The notes under the pieces were generated by a model, which was given only the letters and a program-made list of their open reading frames with translations, was not told where the DNA came from and searched no databases. Below, one piece after another: positions 22,622 through 33,855 of a stretch of 64,000 bases of DNA; the stretch's first letter is position 1; every line of letters starts with the position of its first letter. The translations under genes and the position numbers were made by a program. The stretch covers positions 2,728,001 through 2,792,000 of the forward strand of contig JAZGUH010000103.1 in NCBI GenBank assembly GCA_037893225.1, written 5' to 3'. This DNA comes from Hippasteria phrygiana. Its lineage: Eukaryota; Echinodermata; Asteroidea; Valvatida; Goniasteridae.

Positions 22622-25600
22622 ATGGTATATTGACCAAATCCAGTCATTTTTTACACGTATGGGTAGCTTAGATATAGCCAACAATTGCAGACCATCGCCA
22701 GCTTCACAGCGTTAGAACTCTTCGAGAAAATTCAAACCTCGCAACAATTTTTTTTCCATGAACTCTGTGTGCGTTCTCCCGTTTACTGCATTGTGACTGC
22801 TTAACGTTTGCCAAATTTTCAGATGAACGCCCCTCCTTTCCCTGTTCATAATTGAATAGTATATTGACCAAATCCAGTCATTTTTACACGTATGGGTAGC
22901 TTAGATCTAGCGCAACAATTTCAGACCATCGCCAGCTTCACAGCGTTAGAACTCTTCGAGAAAATTCAAACCTTGCAACTAATTTCTTTCTGTGAACTCT
23001 GTGTGCCTTCTCCCGTTTACTGCATTGTGGCTGCTTAACGTTTGCCAAATTTTCAGATGAACGCCTCTCCTTTCCCTGTTCATAATTGAATGGTATATTG
23101 ACCAAATCCAGTAATTTTTACACGTATGTGTAGCTTAGATCTAGCGCAACAATTTCAGACCATCGCCAGCTTCATAGCGTGAGAACTCTTCGAGAAAATT
23201 CAAACCTCGCAACAATTTATTTTCCATGAACTCTGTGTGCGTTCTCCCGTTTACTGCATTGTGACTGCTTAACGTTTGCCAAATTTTCAGATGAACGCCC
23301 CTCCTTTCCCTGTTCATAATTGAATGGTATATTGACCAAATCCAGTCATTTTTACACGTATGGGTAGCTTAGATATAGCGCAACAATTGCAGACCATCGC
23401 CAGCTTCACAGCGTTAGAACTCTTCGAGAAAATTCAAACCTCGCAACAAATTTCTTCCCGTGAACTCTGTGTGCGTTCTCCCGTTTACTGCATTGTGACT
23501 GCTTAACGTTTGCCAAATTTTTAAATGAACGCCCCTCCTTTCCCTGTTCATAATTGAATGGTATATTGACCAAATCCAGTTATTTTTACACTGATGGGTA
23601 GCTTAGATCTAGCGCAACAATTTGAGACCATCGCCAGCTTTACAGCGTTAGAACTCTTCGAGAAAATTTAAACCTCGCAACTAATTTCTTTCTGTGAACT
23701 CTGTGTGCGTTCTCCCGTTTACTGCATTGTGGCTGCTTAACGTTTGCCAAATTTTCAGATGAACGCCTCTCCTTTCCCTGTTCATAATTGAATGGTATAT
23801 TGACCAAATCCAGTCATTTTTACACGTATGGGTAGCTTAGATCTAGCGCAACAATTGCAGACCATCGCCAGCTTCACAGCGTTAGAACTCTTCGAGAAAA
23901 TTCAAACCTCGCAACTAATTTCTTCCTGTGAACCCTGTGTGCGTTCTCCCGTTTACTGCATTGTGACTGCTTAACGTTTGCCAAATTTTCAGATGAACGC
24001 CCCTCCTTTCCCTGTTCATAATTGAATAGTATATTGACCAAATCCAGTCATTTTTACACGTATGGGTAGCTTAGATCTAGCGCAACAATTTCAGACCATC
24101 GCCAGCTTCACAGCGTTAGAACTCTTCGAGAAAATTCAAACCTCGCAACTAATTTCTTTCTGTGAACTCTGTGTGCCTTCTCCCGTTTACTGCATTGTGG
24201 CTGCTTAACGTTTGCCAAATTTTCAGATGAACGCCTCTCCTTTCCCTGTTCATAATTGAATGGTATATTGACCAAATCCAGTAATTTTTACACGTATGGG
24301 TAGCTTAGATATAGCGCAACAATTGCAGACCATCGCCAGCTTCACAGCGTTAGAACTCTTCGAGAAAATTCAAACCTCGCAACAAATTTCTTCACGTGAA
24401 CTGTGTGTGCGTTCTCCCGTTTACCGCATTGTGGCTGCTTAACGTTTGCCAAATTTTCAGATGAACGCCCCTCCTTTCCCTGTTCATAATTGAATAGTAT
24501 ATTGACCAAATCCAGTCATTTTTACACGTATGGGTAGCTTAGATATAGCGCAACAATTTCAGACCATCGCCAGCTTCACAGCGTGAGAACTCTTTGAGAA
24601 AATTCAAACCTCGCAACAAATTTCTTTCTGTGAACTCTGTGTGCGTTCTCCCGTTTACTGCATTGTGGCTGCTTAACGTTTGCCAAATTTTCAGATGAAC
24701 GCCCCTCCTTTCCCTGTTCATAATTGAATGGTATATTGACCAAATCCAGTTATTTTTACACTGATGGGTAGCTTAGATCTAGCGCAACAATTTGAGACCA
24801 TCGCCAGCTTTACAGCGTTAGAACTCTTCGAGAAAATTTAAACCTCGCAACTAATTTCTTTCTGTGAACTCTGTGTGCGTTCTCCCGTTTACTGCATTGT
24901 GGCTGCTTAACGTTTGCCAAATTTTCAGATGAACGCCTCTCCTTTCCCTGTTCATAATTGAATGGTATATTGACCAAATCCAGTCATTTTTACACGTATG
25001 GGTAGCTTAGATCTAGCGCAACAATTGCAGACCATCGCCAGCTTCACAGCGTTAGAACTCTTCGAGAAAATTCAAACCTCGCAACTAATTTCTTCCTGTG
25101 AACCCTGTGTGCGTTCTCCCGTTTACTGCATTGTGACTGCTTAACGTTTGCCAAATTTTCAGATGAACGCCCCTCCTTTCCCTGTTCATAATTGAATAGT
25201 ATATTGACCAAATCCAGTCATTTTTACACGTATGGGTAGCTTAGATCTAGCGCAACAATTTCAGACCATCGCCAGCTTCACAGCGTTAGAACTCTTTGAG
25301 AAAATTCAAACCTCGCAACTAATTTCTTTCTGTGAACTCTGTGTGCCTTCTCCCGTTTACTGCATTGTGGCTGCTTAACGTTTGCCAAATTTTCAGATGA
25401 ACGCCTCTCCTTTCCCTGTTCATAATTGAATGGTATATTGACCAAATCCAGTAATTTTTACACGTATGGGTAGCTTAGATATAGCGCAACAATTGCAGAC
25501 CATCGCCAGCTTCACAGCGTTAGAACTCTTCGAGAAAATTCAAACCTCGCAACAAATTTCTTCACGTGAACTGTGTGTGCGTTCTCCCGTTTACCGCATT

Positions 25601-28600
25601 GTGGCTGCTTAACGTTTGCCAAATTTTCAGATGAACGCCCCTCCTTTCCCTGTTCATAATTGAATAGTATATTGACCAAATCCAGTAATTTTTACACGTA
25701 TGGGTAGCTTAGATATAGCGCAACAATTTCAGACCATCGCCAGCTTCACAGCGTGAGAACTCTTTGAGAAAATTCAAACCTCGCAACAAATTTCTTTCTG
25801 TGAACTCTGTGTGCGTTCTCCCGTTTACTGCATTGTGGCTGCTTAACGTTTGCCAAATTTTCAGATGAACGCCCCTCCTTTCCCTGTTCATAATTGAATG
25901 GTATATTGACCAAATCCAGTCATTTTTACACGTATGGGTAGCTTAGATATAGCGCAACAATTGCAGACCATCGCCTGCTTCACAGCGTTAGAACTCTTTG
26001 AGAAAATTCAAACCTCGCAACAAATTTCTTCCCGTGAACTCTGTGTGCGTTCTCCCGTTTACTGCATTGTGACTGCTTAACGTTTGCCAAATTTTTAAAT
26101 GAACGCCCCTCCTTTCCCTGTTCATAATTGAATGGTATATTGACCAAATCAAGTTATTTTTACACTGATGGGTAGCTTAGATCTAGCGCAACAATTTGAG
26201 ACCATCGCCAGCTTTACAGCGTTAGAACTCTTCGAGAAAATTTAAACCTCGCAACTAATTTCTTTCTGTGAACTCTGTGTGCGTTCTCCCGTTTACTGCA
26301 TTGTGGCTGCTTAACGTTTGCCAAATTTTCAGATGAACGCCTCTCCTTTCCCTGTTCATAATTGAATGGTATATTGACCAAATCCAGTCATTTTTACACG
26401 TATGGGTAGCTTAGATATAGCGCAACAATTGCAGACCATCGCCAGCTTCACAGCGTTAGAACTCTTCGAGAAAATTCAAACCTCGCAACAAATTTCTTCC
26501 CGTGAACTCTGTGTGCGTTCTCCCGTTTACTGCATTGTGGCTGCTTAACGTTTGCCAAATTTTCAGATGAACGCCCCTCCTTTCCCTGTTCATAATTGAA
26601 TGGTATATTGACCAAATCCAGTTATTTTTACACTGATGGGTAGCTTAGATCTAGCGCAACAATTTGAGACCATCGCCAGCTTTACAGCGTTAGAACTCTT
26701 CGAGAAAATTTAAACCTCGCAACTAATTTCTTTCTGTGAACTCTGTGTGCGTTCTCCCGTTTACTGCATTGTGGCTGCTTAACGTTTGCCAAATTTTCAG
26801 ATGAACGCCTCTCCTTTCCCTGTTCATAATTGAATGGTATATTGACCAAATCCAGTCATTTTTACACGTATGGGTAGCTTAGATCTAGCGCAACAATTGC
26901 AGACCATCGCCAGCTTCACAGCGTTAGAACTCTTCGAGAAAATTCAAACCTCGCAACTAATTTCTTCCTGTGAACCCTGTGTGCGTTCTCCCGTTTACTG
27001 CATTGTGACTGCTTAACGTTTGCCAAATTTTCAGATGAACGCCCCTCCTTTCCCTGTTCATAATTGAATAGTATATTGACCAAATCCAGTCATTTTTACA
27101 CGTATGGGTAGCTTAGATCTAGCGCAACAATTTCAGACCATCGCCAGCTTCACAGCGTTAGAACTCTTCGAGAAAATTCAAACCTCGCAACTAATTTCTT
27201 TCTGTGAACTCTGTGTGCCTTCTCCCGTTTACTGCATTGTGGCTGCTTAACGTTTGCCAAATTTTCAGATGAACGCCTCTCCTTTCCCTGTTCATAATTG
27301 AATGGTATATTGACCAAATCCAGTAATGTTTACACGTATGGGTAGCTTAGATATAGCGCAACAATTGCAGACCATCGCCAGCTTCACAGCGTTAGAACTC
27401 TTCGAGAAAATTCAAACCTCGCAACAAATTTCTTCACGTGAACTGTGTGTGCGTTCTCCCGTTTACCGCATTGTGGCTGCTTAACGTTTGCCAAATTTTC
27501 AGATGAACGCCCCTCCTTTCCCTGTTCATAATTGAATAGTATATTGACCAAATCCAGTCATTTTTACACGTATGGGTAGCTTAGATATAGCGCAACAATT
27601 TCAGACCATCGCCAGCTTCACAGCGTGAGAACTCTTTGAGAAAATTCAAACCTCGCAACAAATTTCTTTCTGTGAACTCTGTGTGCGTTCTCCCGTTTAC
27701 TGCATTGTGGCTGCTTAACGTTTGCCAAATTTTCAGATGAACGCCCCTCCTTTCCCTGTTCATAATTGAATGGTATATTGACCAAATCCAGTCATTTTTA
27801 CACGTATGGGTAGCTTAGATATAGCGCAACAATTGCAGACCATCGCCTGCTTCACAGCGTTAGAACTCTTTGAGAAAATTCAAACCTCGCAACAAATTTC
27901 TTCCCGTGAACTCTGTGTGCGTTCTCCCGTTTACTGCATTGTGACTGCTTAACGTTTGCCAAATTTTTAAATGAACGCCCCTCCTTTCCCTGTTCATAAT
28001 TGAATGGTATATTGACCAAATCCAGTTATTTTTACACTGATGGGTAGCTTAGATCTAGCGCAACAATTTGAGACCATCGCCAGCTTTACAGCGTTAGAAC
28101 TCTTCGAGAAAATTTAAACCTCGCAACTAATTTCTTTCTGTGAACTCTGTGTGCGTTCTCCCGTTTACTGCATTGTGGCTGCTTAACGTTTGCCAAATTT
28201 TCAGATGAACGCCTCTCCTTTCCCTGTTCATAATTGAATGGTATATTGACCAAATCCAGTCATTTTTACACGTATGGGTAGCTTAGATATAGCGCAACAA
28301 TTGCAGACCATCGCCAGCTTCACAGCGTTAGAACTCTTCGAGAAAATTCAAACCTCGCAACAAATTTCTTCCCGTGAACTCTGTGTGCGTTCTCCCGTTT
28401 ACTGCATTGTGGCTGCTTAACGTTTGCCAAATTTTCAGATGAACGCCCCTCCTTTCCCTGTTCATAATTGAATGGTATATTGACCAAATCCAGTTATTTT
28501 TACACTGATGGGTAGCTTAGATCTAGCGCAACAATTTGAGACCATCGCCAGCTTTACAGCGTTAGAACTCTTCGAGAAAATTTAAACCTCGCAACTAATT

Positions 28601-30578
28601 TCTTTCTGTGAACTCTGTGTGCGTTCTCCCGTTTACTGCATTGTGGCTGCTTAACGTTTGCCAAATTTTCAGATGAACGCCTCTCCTTTCCCTGTTCATA
28701 ATTGAATGGTATATTGACCAAATCCAGTCATTTTTACACGTATGGGTAGCTTAGATCTAGCGCAACAATTGCAGACCATCGCCAGCTTCACAGCGTTAGA
28801 ACTCTTCGAGAAAATTCAAACCTCGCAACTAATTTCTTCCTGTGAACCCTGTGTGCGTTCTCCCGTTTACTGCATTGTGACTGCTTAACGTTTGCCAAAT
28901 TTTCAGATGAACGCCCCTCCTTTCCCTGTTCATAATTGAATAGTATATTGACCAAATCCAGTCATTTTTACACGTATGGGTAGCTTAGATCTAGCGCAAC
29001 AATTTCAGACCATCGCCAGCTTCACAGCGTTAGAACTCTTCGAGAAAATTCAAACCTCGCAACTAATTTCTTTCTGTGAACTCTGTGTGCCTTCTCCCGT
29101 TTACTGCATTGTGGCTGCTTAACGTTTGCCAAATTTTCAGATGAACGCCTCTCCTTTCCCTGTTCATAATTGAATGGTATATTGACCAAATCCAGTAATG
29201 TTTACACGTATGGGTAGCTTAGATATAGCGCAACAATTGCAGACCATCGCCAGCTTCACAGCGTTAGAACTCTTCGAGAAAATTCAAACCTCGCAACAAA
29301 TTTCTTCACGTGAACTGTGTGTGCGTTCTCCCGTTTACCGCATTGTGGCTGCTTAACGTTTGCCAAATTTTCAGATGAACGCCCCTCCTTTCCCTGTTCA
29401 TAATTGAATAGTATATTGACCAAATCCAGTCATTTTTACACGTATGGGTAACTTAGATATAGCGCAACAATTTCAGACCATCGCCAGCTTCACAGCGTGA
29501 GAACTCTTTGAGAAAATTCAAACCTCGCAACAAATTTCTTTCTGTGAACTCTGTGTGCGTTCTCCCGTTTACTGCATTGTGGCTGCTTAACGTTTGCCAA
29601 ATTTTCAGATGAACGCCCCTCCTTTCCCTGTTCATAATTGAATGGTATATTGACCAAATCCAGTCATTTTTACACGTATGGGTAGCTTAGATATAGCGCA
29701 ACAATTGCAGACCATCGCCTGCTTCACAGCGTTAGAACTCTTTGAGAAAATTCAAACCTCGCAACAAATTTCTTCCCGTGAACTCTGTGTGCGTTCTCCC
29801 GTTTACTGCATTGTGACTGCTTAACGTTTGCCAAATTTTTAAATGAACGCCCCTCCTTTCCCTGTTCATAATTGAATGGTATATTGACCAAATCCAGTTA
29901 TTTTTACACTGATGGGTAGCTTAGATCTAGCGCAACAATTTGAGACCATCGCCAGCTTTACAGCGTTAGAACTCTTCGAGAAAATTTAAACCTCGCAACT
30001 AATTTCTTTCTGTGAACTCTGTGTGCGTTCTCCCGTTTACTGCATTGTGGCTGCTTAACGTTTGCCAAATTTTCAGATGAACGCCTCTCCTTTCCCTGTT
30101 CATAATTGAATGGTATATTGACCAAATCCAGTCATTTTTACACGTATGGGTAGCTTAGATATAGCGCAACAATTGCAGACCATCGCCAGCTTCACAGCGT
30201 TAGAACTCTTCGAGAAAATTCAAACCTCGCAACAAATTTCTTCCCGTGAACTCTGTGTGCGTTCTCCCGTTTACTGCATTGTGGCTGCTTAACGTTTGCC
30301 AAATTTTCAGATGAACGCCCCTCCTTTCCCTGTTCATAATTGAATGGTATATTGACCAAATCCAGTCATTTTTACACGTATGGGTAGCTTAGATCTAGCG
30401 CAACAATTTCACACCATCGCCAGCTTCACAGCGTTAGAACTCTTCGAGAAAATTCAAACCTCGCAACACATTTCTTCCTCTTGAACCCTGTGTGCGTTCT
30501 CCCGTTTACTGCATTGTGACTGCTTAACGTTTGCCAAATTTTCAGATGAACGCCTCTCCTTTCCCTGTTCATAATTGA
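22622..30578 (+). repeat. HOR unit R3b, 34 monomers, 7957 bp
   Basis: This is the second copy of the 34-mer, at an offset of exactly 7957 bp. Matching landmarks include GATATAGCCAAC (22671 and 30628), ATCAAG in one E (18175 and 26132), GGGTAACTTAG in one D (21451 and 29408) and the 235 bp B (22387 and 30344). Very few differences over 8 kb mean a recent duplication or strong homogenisation. Alternatively this could be an assembly duplication, which sequence alone cannot exclude; the two private substitutions argue against a pure copy error. Confidence 0.93.
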
Positions 30579-31046
30579 ATGGTATATTGACCAAATCCAG
30601 TCATTTTTTACACGTATGGGTAGCTTAGATATAGCCAACAATTGCAGACCATCGCCAGCTTCACAGCGTTAGAACTCTTCGAGAAAATTCAAACCTCGCA
30701 ACAATTTTTTTTCCATGAACTCTGTGTGCGTTCTCCCGTTTACTGCATTGTGACTGCTTAACGTTTGCCAAATTTTCAGATGAACGCCCCTCCTTTCCCT
30801 GTTCATAATTGAATAGTATATTGACCAAATCCAGTCATTTTTACACGTATGGGTAGCTTAGATCTAGCGCAACAATTTCAGACCATCGCCAGCTTCACAG
30901 CGTTAGAACTCTTCGAGAAAATTCAAACCTTGCAACTAATTTCTTTCTGTGAACTCTGTGTGCCTTCTCCCGTTTACTGCATTGTGGCTGCTTAACGTTT
31001 GCCAAATTTTCAGATGAACGCCTCTCCTTTCCCTGTTCATAATTGA
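30579..31046 (+). repeat. Start of a third R3 copy: X and C2 only
   Basis: X (30579) and C2 (30813) repeat 22622-23089 at the same 7957 bp offset. The following F (31047) also matches 23090-23323. After it the order changes to D instead of A2, so the third R3 copy is cut about 31280 and R4 begins. F is shared by both blocks, so the exact boundary is ambiguous by one monomer. Confidence 0.87.
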
Positions 31047-32451
31047 ATGGTATATTGACCAAATCCAGTAATTTTTACACGTATGTGTAGCTTAGATCTA
31101 GCGCAACAATTTCAGACCATCGCCAGCTTCATAGCGTGAGAACTCTTCGAGAAAATTCAAACCTCGCAACAATTTATTTTCCATGAACTCTGTGTGCGTT
31201 CTCCCGTTTACTGCATTGTGACTGCTTAACGTTTGCCAAATTTTCAGATGAACGCCCCTCCTTTCCCTGTTCATAATTGAATAGTATATTGACCAAATCC
31301 AGTCATTTTTTACACGTATGGGTAGCTTAGATATAGCGCAACAATTTCAGACCATCGCCAGCTTCACAGCGTGAGAACTCTTTGAGAAAATTCAAACCTC
31401 GCAACAAATTTCTTTCTGTGAACTCTGTGTGCGTTCTCCCGTTTACTGCATTGTGGCTGCTTAACGTTTGCCAAATTTTCAGATGAACGCCCCTCCTTTC
31501 CCTGTTCATAATTGAATGGTATATTGACCAAATCCAGTCATTTTTACACGTATGGGTAGCTTAGATATAGCGCAACAATTGCAGACCATCGCCAGCTTCA
31601 CAGCGTTAGAACTCTTCGAGAAAATTCAAACCTCGCAACAAATTTCTTCCCGTGAACTCTGTGTGCGTTCTCCCGTTTACTGCATTGTGACTGCTTAACG
31701 TTTGCCAAATTTTTAAATGAACGCCCCTCCTTTCCCTGTTCATAATTGAATGGTATATTGACCAAATCCAGTTATGTTTACACTGATGGGTAGCTTAGAT
31801 CTAGCGCAACAATTTCAGACCATCGCCAGCTTCACAGCGTGAGAACTCTTTGAGAAAATTCAAACCTCGCAACAAATTTCTTTCTGTGAACTCTGTGTGC
31901 GTTCTCCCGTTTACTGCATTGTGGCTGCTTAACGTTTGCCAAATTTTCAGATGAACGCCTCTCCTTTCCCTGTTCATAATTGAATGGTATATTGACCAAA
32001 TCCAGTCATTTTTACACGTATGGGTAGCTTAGATATAGCGCAACAATTTCAGACCATCGCCAGCTTCACAGCGTGAGAACTCTTTGAGAAAATTCAAACC
32101 TCGCAACAAATTTCTTTCTGTGAACTCTGTGTGCGTTCTCCCGTTTACTGCATTGTGACTGCTTAACGTTTGCCAAATTTTTAAATGAACGCCCCTCCTT
32201 TCCCTGTTCATAATTGAATGGTATATTGACCAAATCCAGTTATGTTTACACTGATGGGTAGCTTAGATCTAGCGCAACAATTTCAGACCATCGCCAGCTT
32301 CACAGCGTGAGAACTCTTTGAGAAAATTCAAACCTCGCAACAAATTTCTTTCTGTGAACTCTGTGTGCGTTCTCCCGTTTACTGCATTGTGGCTGCTTAA
32401 CGTTTGCCAAATTTTCAGATGAACGCCTCTCCTTTCCCTGTTCATAATTGA

Positions 32452-32685
32452 ATGGTATATTGACCAAATCCAGTCATTTTTACACGTATGGGTAGCTTAG
32501 ATATAGCGCAACAATTGCAGACCATCGTCAGCTTCACAGCGTTAGAACTCTTCGAGAAAATTCAAACCTCGCAACAAATTTCTTCCCGTGAACTCTGTGT
32601 GCGTTCTCCCGTTTAATGCATTGTGGCTGCTTAACGTTTGCCAAATTTTCAGATGAACGCCCCTCCTTTCGCTGTTCATAATTGA
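32452..32685 (+). repeat. Monomer family K (K1, K2, K3), representative
   Basis: K is A-like with ACCATCGTCAGC. K1 has TTTAATGCATTG (32452, 36430, 39238, 44621, 46961, 49067, 53279, 59363). K2 has CTAATTTCTTTCTG (33388, 34792, 45557, 54215, 58193, 60299; G-tailed at 42748 and 51407). K3 keeps TTTACTGC (55385, 56321, 61469, 62405). K is not seen before 32452 and so marks R4. Confidence 0.87.
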
Positions 32686-32919
32686 ATGGTATATTGACCA
32701 AATCCAGTAATTTTTACACGTATGGGTAGCTTAGATCTAGCGCAACAATTTCACACCATCGCCAGCTTCACAGCGTTAGAACTCTTCGAGAAAATTCAAA
32801 CCTCACAACACATTTCTTCCTGTGAACCCTGTGTGCGTTCTCCCGTTTACTGCATTGTGACTGCTTAACGTTTGCCAAATTTTCAGATGAACGCCCCTCC
32901 TTTCCCTGTTCATAATTGA

Positions 32920-33387
32920 ATAGTATATTGACCAAATCCAGTCATTTGTACACGTATGGGTAGCTTAGATCTAGCGCAACAATTTCAGACCATCGCCAGC
33001 TTCACAGCGTTAGAACTCTTCGAGAAAATTCAAACCTCGCAACTAATTTCTTTCTGTGAACTCTGTGTGCGTTCTTCCGTTTACTGTATTGTAACTGCTT
33101 AACGTTTGCCACATTTTCAGATGAACGCCCCTCCTTTCCCTGTTCATAATTGAATGGGATATTGACCAAATCCAGCAATTTTCACACGTATGGGTAGCTT
33201 AGATCTAGCGCAACAATTTGAGACCATCGCCAGCTTTACAGCGTTAGAACTCTTCGAGAAAATTTAAACCTCGCAACTAATTTCTTTCTGTGAACTCTGT
33301 GTGCGTTCTCCCGTTTACTGCATTGTGGCTGCTTAACGTTTGCCAAATTTTCAGATGAACGCCTCTCCTTTCCCTGTTCATAATTGA
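32920..33387 (+). repeat. Linked monomer pair G-H, representative
   Basis: G is C-like but ends CGTTCTTCC, TTTACTGTATTG, TAACTGC and GCCACATTTT. H starts ATGGGATATTG and AGCAATTTTCACAC and continues as E. G starts: 32920, 34324, 36898, 37366, 45089, 47429, 47897, 53747, 55853, 56789, 59831, 61937 and 62873. H or an H-headed hybrid follows every one. The marker block crosses the monomer boundary chosen here. It is absent from 6008 to 32919 but present in the P-Q pairs of R1 (2145 and 5339). Confidence 0.88.
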
Positions 33388-33621
33388 ATGGTATATTGAC
33401 CAAATCCAGTCATTTTTACACGTATGGGTAGCTTAGATATAGCGCAACAATTGCAGACCATCGTCAGCTTCACAGCGTTAGAACTCTTCGAGAAAATTCA
33501 AACCTCGCAACTAATTTCTTTCTGTGAACTCTGTGTGCGTTCTCCCGTTTACTGCATTGTGGCTGCTTAACGTTTGCCAAATTTTCAGATGAACGCCCCT
33601 CCTTTCCCTGTTCATAATTGA

Positions 33622-33855
33622 ATGGGATATTGACCAAATCCAGTAATTTTCACACGTATGGGTAGCTTAGATATAGCGCAACAATTTCAGACCATCGCCA
33701 GCTTCACAGCGTTAGAACTCTTCGAGAAAATTCAAACCTCGCAACAATTTTTTTTCCATGAACTCTGTGTGCGTTCTCCCGTTTACTGCATTGTGACTGC
33801 TTAACGTTTGCCAAATTTTCAGATGAACGCCCCTCCTTTCCCTGTTCATAATTGA
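33622..33855 (+). repeat. Monomer families I and X with an eight-T run
   Basis: I has ATGGGATATTG, AGTAATTTTCACAC, GATATAG and CAACAATTTTTTTTCC. Starts: 33622, 35026, 37834, 43216, 45791, 48365, 51875, 54449 and 60533; those at 43216 and 51875 begin ATGGTAT instead and have nine Ts. X (14665, 22622 and 30579) has an A-like head with the same T run. It is the longest homopolymer in the array. X is always followed by C2, and so is I except at 48365, where A2 follows. Confidence 0.86.

Noticed and set aside
14665..30578. R3 duplication dismissed as a plain assembly copy
   Set aside because: The copies carry private substitutions and a different first monomer, and the junction monomers are in register. 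An artefact remains possible but is not the simplest reading without read data.
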